64,000 bases of DNA from positions 62,001 through 126,000 of the forward strand of contig JAHBZB010000003.1 of NCBI GenBank assembly GCA_019635635.1, in the 5' to 3' direction. Source of the stretch: Xanthobacteraceae bacterium. Lineage in GTDB: Bacteria > Pseudomonadota > Alphaproteobacteria > Rhizobiales > Xanthobacteraceae. The notes under the pieces were generated by a model. The model searched no databases and had not been told where the DNA came from. It was given only the letters and a program-made list of their open reading frames with translations. Both the position numbers and the translations under genes were made by a program. Positions 8,455 through 17,044 of the stretch are shown one piece after another (positions within the stretch are counted from its first letter, which is position 1; each line of letters begins with the position of its first letter).

Positions 8455-9783
8455 TTGGACCTCGACTTCTTTCAGGAATTCGACCTCGTTCGCCGTGTGA
8501 TGGTGGCAGCGCTCGTCGGTCTTCTTGTCGGCATCGAGCGCGGCTGGCGCGAGCGGAAGGCGCATGGCGGCTCGCGCACCGCGGGCATCCGGACTTTTAC
8601 GCTGATCGGCTTGCTCGGCGGTATCGCAGGGCTGATTGCTCGCGCGCTTGAAGACAAGATCGCAGGCGCAGTCTTCGCCGGTGTCGCCTTCGCCGTTTTC
8701 GCCGCGCTGTTTGGGTGGTTCCGGATGCGCGAAAATATCGCGGACAAGAGTTTTGGCTTCACTACCGTAGCCGCAGCGATGGCGACCTTCGCGCTTGGCA
8801 TCTATGCGCTGCTCGGCAACCAGAACATCGCGGCGGCCGCAGGCGTCGCGGTCATGGTAATTTTAGTCGCGCGCGAGCAACTTCACGGGATACTTGAAAA
8901 AGTAACGTGGCCTGAGTTGCGCGCGGCGACGATCCTGCTTGCGATGACCTTTCTCGCGCTGCCGTTCATTCCCGACCGCAGCTTCGGTCCTTACGGCGGC
9001 ATCAACCCACGCGAAGTGTGGTTGCTCGCGGTCGTGCTCGCAGCCGTATCTTTCCTCGGCTACGTCGCGGTCAAGGTGTTCGGACGCCGGGAAGGGACGC
9101 TGGTCTCGTCCGCAGCCGGCGGCCTCGTGTCCTCGACCGCGGTAACGCTTGCCGCATCGCGGGTCGCGGCTACCGATAAAAGCGGACTTCGCTTTCATGC
9201 CGCGAGTGTCGCGATCGCGACCGCGATTTCGATGAGCAAAACGCTTTTGCTCGTTTACGCGCTGAACCGCGCGGTTGGTGTGTTGATCGCGGCACCGCTG
9301 GCTGCGGGTGCGGTGGCAGCGCTGTTGCTCGGCTTGTTGCTCGCGTTACGCGGATCCCAGAAGTGGAGCAAAGAATCGTTCGGCCTGCGCAATCCGTTTT
9401 CGCTTCGTGAAACGTTGATCCTCGCCGCGTTGATCGCCGGCGTGACTTTCGCGGTCGAGATGTTCTCCGTCTGGTTCGGCGCTGCGGGCGGGCTTTTCAC
9501 CGCGCTGCTTTCCGGGCTGGTGGATGCCGACGCTGCTTCGGTGTCGCTTGCCCGCTCCAGCACGGGCTCGCTCGGCCCAGCGGCCGCGGCACTCGGCATC
9601 GTGCTCGCGGTTATGGCAAATAACGTCTTCAAGTTTGCCATCGGAGCGGCGACCGCAGGGTGGGGCTTTGTCCCCTATCTCCTGACGGCGATAGGGATTC
9701 CGGTAGCGGCGCTGGTGGTTACGGCTATAGGTGTATTCTTCTGGCAGAACGGGCTGGAAGCGCTTTTCCCGGCAGGAAAATGA
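8455..9783 (+). CDS. MgtC/SapB family membrane protein with DUF4010 domain
   Basis: A 442-residue inner-membrane protein. The N-terminal part (about residues 10-140) resembles the MgtC/SapB module, with the GLLVGIERGWRER and GSRTAGIRTFTLIG motifs that mark the family. The C-terminal part is the DUF4010 type with several further hydrophobic segments and the SGLVDADAASVSLAR motif. About a dozen membrane helices are predicted by eye. The start is TTG at 8455 with CCGGAG 7 bases before it. The transported ligand is unknown; MgtC proteins are linked to low-magnesium survival, but that role should not be assumed for this long form. Confidence 0.88.
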   Translation: MDLDFFQEFDLVRRVMVAALVGLLVGIERGWRERKAHGGSRTAGIRTFTLIGLLGGIAGLIARALEDKIAGAVFAGVAFAVFAALFGWFRMRENIADKSFGFTTVAAAMATFALGIYALLGNQNIAAAAGVAVMVILVAREQLHGILEKVTWPELRAATILLAMTFLALPFIPDRSFGPYGGINPREVWLLAVVLAAVSFLGYVAVKVFGRREGTLVSSAAGGLVSSTAVTLAASRVAATDKSGLRFHAASVAIATAISMSKTLLLVYALNRAVGVLIAAPLAAGAVAALLLGLLLALRGSQKWSKESFGLRNPFSLRETLILAALIAGVTFAVEMFSVWFGAAGGLFTALLSGLVDADAASVSLARSSTGSLGPAAAALGIVLAVMANNVFKFAIGAATAGWGFVPYLLTAIGIPVAALVVTAIGVFFWQNGLEALFPAGK

Positions 9784-9852
9784 CACCCGATTGACAAAGG
9801 TTATATTGCGCCGCAAACCTGAACAGGGTTTCGCGTCTAGTCCGGGCCGGGC

Positions 9853-11865
9853 ATGTTCAAGAAAATACTCATCGCCAATCGCGGCGAGATCGCGTGCCGG
9901 GTCATCAAGACCGCAAAGCGCATGGGCATTGCGACCGTTGCGGTCTATTCCGACGCCGACAAGGATGCGCTGCACGTCGAGATGGCCGACGAGGCTGTCC
10001 ACATCGGCCCGCCGCCCGCGGCACAGTCCTATCTCCTGATCGATAAAATCATCGAAGCCTGCAAGCAGACCGGCGCGGAAGCGGTGCATCCGGGCTACGG
10101 CTTTTTGTCCGAGCGCGCGGCTTTCGCCGAAGCGCTGAAGAAGGCCGGCATCACCTTCATCGGCCCGAACGTCCACGCGATCGAAGCAATGGGCGACAAG
10201 ATCGAATCCAAGAAGGCGGCGGCTGCGGCGAAAGTTTCGACCGTGCCGGGCTTCCTCGGCGTGATCGAAGACGCGAAGCACGCGACGAAGATCGCCGACG
10301 AGATCGGCTATCCGGTGATGATCAAGGCTTCCGCCGGCGGCGGCGGCAAGGGCATGCGCATTGCGCATTCGCAAGCCGAAGTCGCAGACGGTTTCGAGCG
10401 CGCGAAATCGGAAGCGAAGTCTTCCTTCGGCGACGATCGCGTGTTCATCGAGAAGTTCATCGTCAATCCGCGCCATATCGAAATTCAGGTGCTTGGCGAC
10501 AAGCACGGTAACGTGATCTATCTTGGCGAGCGCGAATGCTCGATCCAGCGCCGTAACCAAAAGGTCATCGAGGAAGCGCCGTCGCCGCTGTTAGATGAAG
10601 CGACGCGCAAGAAGATGGGCGAGCAGGCGGTGGCGCTTGCGAAGGCGGTGAACTACGACACAGCGGGCACGGTCGAGTTCGTCGCGGGGCAGGACCGCTC
10701 GTTCTATTTCCTCGAGATGAACACGCGGCTTCAGGTCGAGCATCCGGTGACGGAATTGATTACCGGTATCGATCTCGTGGAGCAGATGATCCGCGTCGCT
10801 TACGGCGAGAAACTCCTCATCAAGCAGAGCGACGTTAAGCTCAACGGCTGGGCGGTCGAAAGCCGCATCTATGCCGAAGACCCGTATCGCGGCTTCCTGC
10901 CTTCGATCGGGCGTCTTTCGCGATACCGTCCTCCGGCGGAAGGCAAGAGCGGCGCTGCCACGGTACGCAACGACACCGGCGTCTATGAAGGCGGCGAGAT
11001 TTCGCTGTTCTACGATCCGATGATCGCGAAGCTCGTGACCCATGCGCCGACGCGCATCGAAGCCATCGACGCGCAGGCGAAAGCGCTCGACGAATTCGTG
11101 GTCGACGGCGTCGGCCACAACATTCCGTTCCTTGCCGCGCTCATGCAGCACGAGCGCTGGCGGACGGGTGCGCTTTCGACCGGCTTCATCGCCGAGGAAT
11201 ATCCGGAAGGCTTCAAGGGGGTCGGCCCTGCGGGCGAGATCGCGACCGTGATCGCGTCGGTCGCGGCGGCACTCGATCTCGTCATGGGCGAGCGCAAGCG
11301 GCGCATCTCGGGTCAGATGATGGGCCGCGTGGTGCAGCGCGACCGCCGCCGCATGGTGTGGCTGAACGCCGCCGAATATCCGCTCGAAGTTTTCCGCACG
11401 GACGGCGCTGTGCAGGTGAATTTCCTTACCGATGGCAGGACCGCGCATTCGGTCACGCTGCAATCGGACTGGAAGCCCGGCATGGGCCTCTGGAAGGGTA
11501 CCGTCGGCAAGGAAGAAGTCGCGGTGCAGGTGCGACCCGTTGCGAACGGCTTCCGGCTTTCGTTCCGCGGTGCGCAGGTGACGGCTTACGTCTATACCGA
11601 GACCGAAGCGAATGCGGCGAAGCTGATGCCGGTGAAGCAGACCGGCGATAGCGGCAAGGTGGTGAAGTGCCCGATGCCGGGGTTGGTCGTTTCGCTCGCG
11701 GTGAAGGAAGGCCAGGAAGTCAAAGCCGGCGATCAGCTTGCGATCGTCGAGGCGATGAAGATGGAAAACGTCATCCGTGCCGAACGCGACGCCACCGTGA
11801 AGAAGATCGCGGTGAAGGCGGGAGACAGCCTCGCGGTCGACGCGGTCATTCTGGAATTCGCGTGA
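9853..11865 (+). CDS. pccA: Propionyl-CoA (acyl-CoA) carboxylase alpha subunit, biotin carboxylase plus biotin carrier
   Basis: A 670-residue biotin enzyme subunit. Residues 1-450 form the biotin carboxylase (IANRGEIACRVI start, ATP-grasp GGGGKGM near residue 163, EMNTRLQVEHPVTE near residue 290). A central linker domain follows, and the C-terminus is a biotinyl domain with the biotinylated lysine in EAMKMEN. Together with a beta subunit not seen in this window it would carboxylate propionyl-CoA to methylmalonyl-CoA. It is distinguished from the methylcrotonyl-CoA carboxylase alpha subunit at 42.5 kb by the longer bridging domain and the MMGRVVQRDRRRMVW region. A DUF805 gene starts 4 bases after its stop. 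Confidence 0.92.
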   Translation: MFKKILIANRGEIACRVIKTAKRMGIATVAVYSDADKDALHVEMADEAVHIGPPPAAQSYLLIDKIIEACKQTGAEAVHPGYGFLSERAAFAEALKKAGITFIGPNVHAIEAMGDKIESKKAAAAAKVSTVPGFLGVIEDAKHATKIADEIGYPVMIKASAGGGGKGMRIAHSQAEVADGFERAKSEAKSSFGDDRVFIEKFIVNPRHIEIQVLGDKHGNVIYLGERECSIQRRNQKVIEEAPSPLLDEATRKKMGEQAVALAKAVNYDTAGTVEFVAGQDRSFYFLEMNTRLQVEHPVTELITGIDLVEQMIRVAYGEKLLIKQSDVKLNGWAVESRIYAEDPYRGFLPSIGRLSRYRPPAEGKSGAATVRNDTGVYEGGEISLFYDPMIAKLVTHAPTRIEAIDAQAKALDEFVVDGVGHNIPFLAALMQHERWRTGALSTGFIAEEYPEGFKGVGPAGEIATVIASVAAALDLVMGERKRRISGQMMGRVVQRDRRRMVWLNAAEYPLEVFRTDGAVQVNFLTDGRTAHSVTLQSDWKPGMGLWKGTVGKEEVAVQVRPVANGFRLSFRGAQVTAYVYTETEANAAKLMPVKQTGDSGKVVKCPMPGLVVSLAVKEGQEVKAGDQLAIVEAMKMENVIRAERDATVKKIAVKAGDSLAVDAVILEFA

Positions 11866-11869
11866 CGCA

Positions 11870-12415
11870 ATGGGCTTTTTCGATCTTCTCTTTTCGCCGA
11901 AAGGGACGATCAAGCCGCAGCCTTTCGCAATCGTCGCACTTGCTGTTTACGTCATCAACATCGCGGCAGGCTCCATTCTTGACGGGAGCTTTCTGAAGCG
12001 TGCGGGTGTCGCGCCTTATCTCGCCTTGCAGGTGATGCTGACCTGGATCTGGTTCGTCGTGCATGCGAAGCGGTTGCGCGATGCGGGCAGGGGCTATGCG
12101 GTCGCGGCGACGCTCGCGTTTCTTTATATCGCGGGCGTTCTCCTGCTCATGGGCATGTTTGCGACCACTTCGGCGCCGGTCGCGGATCAGCAGTCGCCGG
12201 ACCAGTCGAATGTATCGCTGATCGGCGTGCTGTTTGCCGTGCTGTTCATCAACACGCTGTTCACGGGCGATGCCTTCCTGATCACGACGCTGCTGTTTGT
12301 TTTCATCGCCGGGCCGCTGCTTTTTGCGCTCGGCGTCGTGATCTATTCGATCGTGACCGGCACCCGGAAAAGCCTGACGCCGGAATTGCAGCAGGCGCAA
12401 TTGCCGGCGGCCTGA
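11870..12415 (+). CDS. DUF805-like membrane protein
   Basis: A 181-residue inner-membrane protein with four or five hydrophobic segments. The cytoplasmic AKRLRDAGRGY motif near residue 65 is the hallmark of DUF805 (usually RLHDxGxSGW), and the gene begins with the usual FDLLFSPKG opening. It starts 4 bases after the pccA stop and ends 4 bases before a gamma-glutamylcyclotransferase-like gene, so these form one operon. The function of DUF805 proteins is unknown. The start ATG at 11870 is the only one compatible with the full family opening. Confidence 0.82.
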   Translation: MGFFDLLFSPKGTIKPQPFAIVALAVYVINIAAGSILDGSFLKRAGVAPYLALQVMLTWIWFVVHAKRLRDAGRGYAVAATLAFLYIAGVLLLMGMFATTSAPVADQQSPDQSNVSLIGVLFAVLFINTLFTGDAFLITTLLFVFIAGPLLFALGVVIYSIVTGTRKSLTPELQQAQLPAA

Positions 12416-12419
12416 CTTC

Positions 12420-12860
12420 GTGCGGCTCTATTTCGCCTATGGCTCCAATATGGACCGCGCGCATATGGCGCGGCTCTGCCCGCTGGCGGAGGCATATGGC
12501 GTCGCTTCGCTGCGCTCCTATAAATATGTGATTGCGTCGTCGGGCTACGCCACCGTGATCCCGTGGCCCGGCTCCTTCGTGCATGGCGTATTGTGGAAGG
12601 TCGGGCCGAAAGAAATCGCGGCGCTCGACCGCTATGAAGATGTCGCGGGCGGGCTTTATCGCGCGGTGCAACTGCCGGTGAAGTTCAACGAGCGGCTCTT
12701 GCGCGCACTGGTCTATCTCGCAAGCGGTGACAAGACCGGCGCGGTGCCCGCGGGATATATCGAGAAGATCGTGGCGGCGGCGAAGGACTGGAACCTTCCC
12801 GCGGACTACATCGATACTCTTGCGAAGCAGGGACCGGCAGGCGCAAGGCGGACGCGATGA
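12420..12860 (+). CDS. Gamma-glutamylcyclotransferase-family protein
   Basis: A 146-residue protein with the YGSNM motif at residues 7-11 that forms the substrate-binding P-loop of the GGCT/AIG2 fold, and a downstream DRYEDVAGGLYRA segment carrying the catalytic-type glutamate. By family it would release 5-oxoproline from gamma-glutamyl substrates or act on related amides; the exact substrate is not known. The start is GTG at 12420. The stop overlaps the acylphosphatase start by 4 bases (ATGA), so both are translated together in the pccA-DUF805 operon. Confidence 0.87.
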   Translation: MRLYFAYGSNMDRAHMARLCPLAEAYGVASLRSYKYVIASSGYATVIPWPGSFVHGVLWKVGPKEIAALDRYEDVAGGLYRAVQLPVKFNERLLRALVYLASGDKTGAVPAGYIEKIVAAAKDWNLPADYIDTLAKQGPAGARRTR

Positions 12861-13153
12861 AGAAAATCGTTCATCTCTCCATCAAGGGAAAAGTGCAGGG
12901 CGTCGGCTATCGTGCCTTTGTCGAGTTGCAGGCGGAACTGCTCGGTCTCGAAGGCTGGGTGCGGAACCGGCGCGACGGCTCCGTCGAGGCCGTCGCCGCG
13001 GGAGAGGCCGGGGTCATCGAGCAATTGCTGAAAGAATGCAGCAAGGGGCCGCCGGCATCGCGTGTCGCCGCGATTGATGTCACCGACGCCGTCGAGGAAA
13101 TGCTCGAGCTTCGCGCGGCCGGCGAAAAGTTCGGCATGCTGCCGACGATCTGA
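12857..13153 (+). CDS. acyP: Acylphosphatase
   Basis: A 98-residue enzyme that hydrolyses acyl phosphates. The conserved KGKVQGVGYRAFVE block (residues 10-23) contains the catalytic-type arginine, and GWVRNRRDGSVEAVAAGE (from about residue 33) contains the catalytic-type asparagine; both are intact. The length is typical of the family. It overlaps the preceding gene by 4 bases. The next gene starts 50 bases downstream and has its own ribosome-binding region. Confidence 0.93.
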   Translation: MKKIVHLSIKGKVQGVGYRAFVELQAELLGLEGWVRNRRDGSVEAVAAGEAGVIEQLLKECSKGPPASRVAAIDVTDAVEEMLELRAAGEKFGMLPTI

Positions 13154-13202
13154 CGGAACAACGCACTGCCTGAGAGGTTGCCCCGGAGAAACGAGGCCTC
13201 TC

Positions 13203-14053
13203 ATGAACAAGAGCATCAACCCGCCGCAGAAGCAGAGCCATCAGCCGGGCCGCGAAAGCGAAATGCGCCCGCTGCCGGATTACCAGCCGAAAACCAAAGG
13301 CTCCGGCAGGCTGAAAAATAAAGTCGCGCTCATCACCGGTGGCGACAGCGGCATCGGCCGCGCGGTGGCGGTCGCAATGGCGCGGGAAGGCGCAAACATC
13401 GCCTTCGGCTTTCTCGAGGAAAAAAAGACGCGGCGGAAACTGTGAAGCTTGTGGAAGCCGAGAAGCGCGAAGCGCTATCGCTGGCAGGTGACATCGGGTA
13501 CGAAAAATTCTGCAAGAAACTGGTCGATGCCGCGGTCAAGAAATACGGCCGGATCGATGTGCTCGTGAACAACGCAGCCGAGCAGCACGAGGTCGATACG
13601 CCGGAAGAACTCACCGAAAAGCAGATCGAGCGAACCTTCCGTACCAACATCTTCAGTTTCTTTTTCATGGTGAAGCATGCGCTGCCGCACATGAAGAAAG
13701 GCGCCTGCATTATCAATACCGCGTCGATCACCGCGTATAAGGGCCACAAGACGCTGCTCGACTATTCCGCGACCAAGGGCGCGATTGTGACGCTCACGCG
13801 CTCGCTCTCGGAAAATCTTATCGAAAAGGAAATCCGGGTGAACGCGGTTGCGCCGGGACCGATCTGGACTCCGCTCATTCCATCGTCGTTCGACGCGAAG
13901 AAAGTCGCGAAACACGGTGCAAGCGCACCGATGGAGCGGTCGGGCCAGCCGAATGAAGTCGCGCCGGCATATGTTTTTCTTGCAAGCGGCGAGGCGTCCT
14001 ACATCACCGGACAGGTGATTCATGTGAACGGCGATACGATCGTCAATGGATAA
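13203..14053 (+). pseudogene. Short-chain dehydrogenase/reductase (YhxC/YghA-like), reading frame broken by one base
   Basis: Two overlapping frames together encode a complete 283-residue SDR. The first frame carries INPPQKQ, the TGGDSGIGRAVAVA cofactor loop and stops at 13445. The second carries NNAAEQ, the SxxK-type catalytic segment with YSATKGA, and NAVAPGPIWTPLIP. Adding one A to the seven-A tract at 13420-13426 joins them as EEKKDAAETVKLVEAE, exactly as expected for the family. The break may be a sequencing or assembly error, a true mutation, or programmed -1 frameshifting, since the site is a perfect A AAA AAG heptamer in the right phase. All active-site residues are otherwise intact, so decay is at most very recent. 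Confidence 0.85.
13421..13427 (+). promoter_or_regulatory. Slippery heptamer A AAA AAG at the SDR frame break
   Basis: In the first reading frame the codons are AAA (13422-13424) and AAG (13425-13427), preceded by A at 13421. This matches the heptamer used for programmed -1 frameshifting in Escherichia coli dnaX. A -1 slip gives GAC next and restores the full SDR frame. A short stem (AGCGC-GAA-GCGCT) lies about 45 bases downstream, further than usual for a stimulator, and no strong Shine-Dalgarno lies 10-14 bases upstream. Function is therefore unproven. Confidence 0.3.
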
Positions 14054-14276
14054 TGGTCCGAAAAGTCCGCTCGCCCCGTCCGGCGAAGTCGGCCCGGCGC
14101 GCAAATCAAACGACAGCGGTGGCCGCAAGACCGCCGCCGAACATCTTATCGACCGCGAAGCGGAGAACGATCCGCGCATCGGCGAGCGGTGGCCCGAGTC
14201 CGATGCGCGTGAAACGTCGGACGGCTCGCTTCGGAAAGAAAACAAGCAGGGCTACCGGAATACGGACGAGATTTAG
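14046..14276 (+). CDS. Small hydrophilic protein of unknown function
   Basis: A 76-residue, highly charged protein with no cysteine, no membrane segment and low hydrophobicity, probably disordered (for example [16 protein letters not shown]). It starts at 14046, overlapping the SDR stop by 8 bases, so coupling to the SDR is possible. Its stop overlaps the lipB stop region on the other strand by 4 bases. Composition is unlike a random antisense frame and resembles small stress-type proteins of rhizobia, but I recognise no family. Moderate confidence that it is expressed. Confidence 0.5.
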   Translation: MDNGPKSPLAPSGEVGPARKSNDSGGRKTAAEHLIDREAENDPRIGERWPESDARETSDGSLRKENKQGYRNTDEI

Positions 14277-14968
14277 GCCGAAAACACCTCGGCGAACTTC
14301 TCCCGCAACACTTTATCGACTTCGCGCATGTTCGCGCTCACGGCGAGACCGAGAAGCGAGGTCACGCCATAGCGCCGTTCCGAAATCCCGCAGGGCGTGA
14401 TCGCAGAAAAGTGCGAGAGGTCGGGCGCGACGTTCAGGCTGACGCCGTGAAACGTGACGCCCTTGCGGACGCGAATCCCGAGTGCCGCGATCTTGTCCTC
14501 GTAGCCTTCGCCTTTGTCGGGGCGGGCGACCCAGACGCCGATCCGGCCTTCGCGCCGCCCGGCTTCCACGCCGAATCCGGCTAGCGTCCGGATCAGCCAT
14601 TCCTCGAGGTCGTGAACGAATTTGCGGACATCGCCGCCGCGGGCTTTGAGGTCCAGCATTACGTAGCCGACCCGTTGGCCGGGGCCATGATAGGTGTAGC
14701 GGCCGCCGCGGCCGGTTTCGAATACCGGGAATCGGTCCGAGACCAGCAGTTCGCCTTCGCCCGCACTGGTACCCGCCGTAATCAGCGGCGGGTGCTCGAG
14801 CAGCCACACGAGTTCCGGCGCTTCGTGCCGGGCAATCGCCTCGACGCGTGCCTCCATCTGCGCCAGCGCTTCCGGATAGGCCACGGGCTCGGCGGAAACG
14901 CGCCATTCCGGCCCGGATTTGCCGCCAGGCGCGGGAGAAATGGGATGCCGGGCCACGGCGTTAATCAT
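14273..14968 (-). CDS. lipB: Octanoyltransferase (lipoate biosynthesis)
   Basis: A 231-residue enzyme that moves the octanoyl group from acyl-carrier protein to the lipoyl domains of 2-oxoacid dehydrogenases and the glycine cleavage system. The [16 protein letters not shown] motif and the later [21 protein letters not shown] segment, with the acyl-binding cysteine of the family in ITPCGI, are both present. The length is normal. The ATG at 14968 is the first in frame and lies 52 bases from the divergent FliN-like gene, so the two share a short divergent promoter region. It converges with the small gene at 14046. Confidence 0.95.
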   Translation of the reverse strand: MINAVARHPISPAPGGKSGPEWRVSAEPVAYPEALAQMEARVEAIARHEAPELVWLLEHPPLITAGTSAGEGELLVSDRFPVFETGRGGRYTYHGPGQRVGYVMLDLKARGGDVRKFVHDLEEWLIRTLAGFGVEAGRREGRIGVWVARPDKGEGYEDKIAALGIRVRKGVTFHGVSLNVAPDLSHFSAITPCGISERRYGVTSLLGLAVSANMREVDKVLREKFAEVFSA

Positions 14969-15020
14969 TCGCTAACCATAGATGTGCTGATTTTACAGGG
15001 CTTTTCAGGGGGACTGCGCC

Positions 15021-15263
15021 TTGGCCAAGATCGACGACGTTCAATGCGACATATCGGTGATGTTGGGCGAATCCGCCGTCCCGATCCACCAGCTCCTCCG
15101 TATGGGCCGCGGTGCCATTATCGAGCTTTCCGCGACCGAGGACGACGAGGTCACGATTCTCGCCAATAACATGCCGGTCGCCAAGGGCACCGTCGTGGTC
15201 GAGGGCAGCGCCATCGCCGTTTCCGTGACCCGCCTTTTGCCGCGCCCGGCCACGCTGCGCTAG
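15021..15263 (+). CDS. FliN-like flagellar motor switch (SpoA-domain) protein, standalone
   Basis: An 80-residue protein that is essentially a single SpoA domain: the VPIHQLLRMGRGAIIEL block and the NNMPVAKGTVVVEG block correspond to the dimerisation and surface loops of FliN. The start is TTG at 15021 behind AGGGGGA (15007-15012). FliN normally forms the C-ring of the flagellar switch with FliM and FliG, but no other flagellar gene is present in the window. It may be the true FliN encoded away from the main cluster or a paralogue. A tRNA gene follows in the same direction. Confidence 0.8.
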   Translation: MAKIDDVQCDISVMLGESAVPIHQLLRMGRGAIIELSATEDDEVTILANNMPVAKGTVVVEGSAIAVSVTRLLPRPATLR

Positions 15264-15324
15264 CCGCCGATCGCACTTGAGGCCACCGAGCCGATTTGTT
15301 AAGCCCTCGCGGCTTGGTTCGCTC

Positions 15325-15409
15325 GCGGTCGTGGCGGAATTGGTAGACGCACTACCTTGAGGTGGTAGCGGGTAACACCGTGAAGGTTCGAGTCCTTTCG
15401 ACCGCACCA
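15325..15409 (+). tRNA. tRNA-Leu (anticodon GAG)
   Basis: An 85-base class II tRNA with all parts present. The acceptor GCGGTCG (15325-15331) pairs with CGACCGC (15399-15405), followed by an encoded ACCA. The anticodon stem is CTACC/GGTAG around the loop TTGAGGT, giving anticodon GAG at 15359-15361, which reads CUC and CUU leucine codons. The D-loop GGTAGACGC and T-loop GTTCGAGTC are canonical, and a long variable arm is present, as expected for leucine. Confidence 0.97.
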
Positions 15410-15533
15410 AGCCTTCGAACGATCAGACGGCCCGCGGCGCGGCTACGCGCAAAGCGGGCCGTTTGCGTTCGGCGATAGCGCTGCCTAGAACCGGCCGGTA
15501 ACAGCCCTCGCGCGAAGAAGGAGACTCGCCGTC

Positions 15534-16949
15534 ATGCCAGTGGCCGAAAGCTCCGCCGGCACGCGCGATGCCGACCTCCTGCTGCCGCTGCGCGACGAGC
15601 AGGGGCAGATTTCCGCGCTGTTCCTGGACGCGATTTCGCGCGCGGTCGAAACCGCCGACCAGCCACAGGTACGCGCACTCGCGGGCGACCTGCACGAAGC
15701 CGATCTCGGCGATCTGATCGAAGCACTCTCCGCCGAGCAACGCGCGCGCCTGGTCGAACTGCTCGGTGCCGATTTCGACTTCACCGCGCTCACCGAAGTC
15801 GATGATACCGTCCGCGAGGAAATCCTCGAGGAACTGCCGAACGAAATCGTTGCCGAAGGCGTGCGCGATCTCGATTCGGACGATGCCGTCCGAATCCTCG
15901 AAGACCTTCCGGAACAGGACAAAGCCGAGATTCTCGGGCAACTGCCCGAAGAAGAGCGGCAGGAACTCGCGCGCGGCCTCGATTATCCGGAAGATTCCGC
16001 CGGCCGCCGCATGCAGTCGGATTTCGTCGCGGTGACGCCGGACTGGACGGTCGGCCGGACCATCGACTACGCGCGCGAAGAGGCGGAACTGCCGGATTCG
16101 TTCTACGCGATTTTCGTCGTCGACGAGGACAAGCGCTTCGTCGCCGCCGTGCCGCTCGACAAGCTTCTGCGCGCGCAGCGGCCGGTGAAAATCTCCGACA
16201 TCATGGTCCACGACTGGCACGTGATTCAGGCGACTGCGGACCAGGAAGAAGCGGCGCGCATGTTCGAGCGCTACAACCTCGTGTCGGCGCCGGTGGTGGA
16301 CAATGACGGCAAGCTGGTCGGCGTACTCACGGTCGACGACGTCGTCGACGTGATCGAGGAAGAGGCCTCCGAGGACATCAAGGCGCTCGGCGGTGTTGCA
16401 CGCGACGAAGAAATCTCCGACTCCATCCTTTATACGTCGCGCAGCCGCTTGCCCTGGCTGACTGCGAATCTCGGCACCACGATTATCGCAGCCAGCGTGA
16501 TCGCCTTCTTCGCGCATTCGATCGAGAAGATGGTTGCGCTCGCGGTGTTGATGCCGATCGTCGCCTCGATGGGCGGCAATGCCGGCACGCAAACCATGAC
16601 CGTTACCGTCCGCGCACTCGCGACCCGTGAACTCGGCGGCCATAACGAGCGCCGTATCATTTTTCGCGAACTCGCCGTCGGTTTCGTAAACGGGATCGCA
16701 ATCGCGGTAATACTGGGCTTTGCCGCGGCGCTCTGGTTCCAGCAGCACGAACTCGGCGTCGTCATCGCGTTCGCGATTATCGTCAATCTGTGCGCGGCAG
16801 GGCTTGCGGGCATTCTGATCCCGCTTCTGATCCAGCGCGCCGGTTCGGACCCGGCGGTGGCGTCCGGACCTTTCGTCACTACCGTTACCGATATCGTCGG
16901 CTTTTTCTCGTTTCTGGGCTTTGCGACCTGGTGGTTCCGGCTCGGATAG
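15534..16949 (+). CDS. mgtE: Magnesium transporter MgtE
   Basis: A 471-residue inner-membrane Mg2+ channel. The N-terminal MgtE_N helical repeat domain spans about residues 35-140, followed by two CBS domains (about 150-270) that sense cytoplasmic Mg2+, and a C-terminal domain with five membrane helices containing the MPIVASMGGNAGTQTM pore signature. The ATG at 15534 is preceded by AAGGAG. It follows tRNA-Leu by 124 bases. I looked for an M-box Mg2+ riboswitch in that space, but it is too short and shows no such fold. Family assignment is secure. Confidence 0.96.
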   Translation: MPVAESSAGTRDADLLLPLRDEQGQISALFLDAISRAVETADQPQVRALAGDLHEADLGDLIEALSAEQRARLVELLGADFDFTALTEVDDTVREEILEELPNEIVAEGVRDLDSDDAVRILEDLPEQDKAEILGQLPEEERQELARGLDYPEDSAGRRMQSDFVAVTPDWTVGRTIDYAREEAELPDSFYAIFVVDEDKRFVAAVPLDKLLRAQRPVKISDIMVHDWHVIQATADQEEAARMFERYNLVSAPVVDNDGKLVGVLTVDDVVDVIEEEASEDIKALGGVARDEEISDSILYTSRSRLPWLTANLGTTIIAASVIAFFAHSIEKMVALAVLMPIVASMGGNAGTQTMTVTVRALATRELGGHNERRIIFRELAVGFVNGIAIAVILGFAAALWFQQHELGVVIAFAIIVNLCAAGLAGILIPLLIQRAGSDPAVASGPFVTTVTDIVGFFSFLGFATWWFRLG

Positions 16950-17044
16950 TTCCGGTTTAACCGGCGTTTAACCAGCAGAACCGTTTTGCGTTGCCCGCTG
17001 ACCCCGCATTAAGCGGCGGGGTCTAGCGTTCCCCAAAAGACGTA

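Noticed and set aside
13203-14053. Treating the SDR halves as two separate short genes
   Set aside because: Each half lacks the other's essential motifs, and a one-base change joins them into a normal full-length SDR.
15410-15533. M-box magnesium riboswitch upstream of mgtE
   Set aside because: The space between tRNA-Leu and mgtE is only 124 bases and contains no element resembling the M-box fold.
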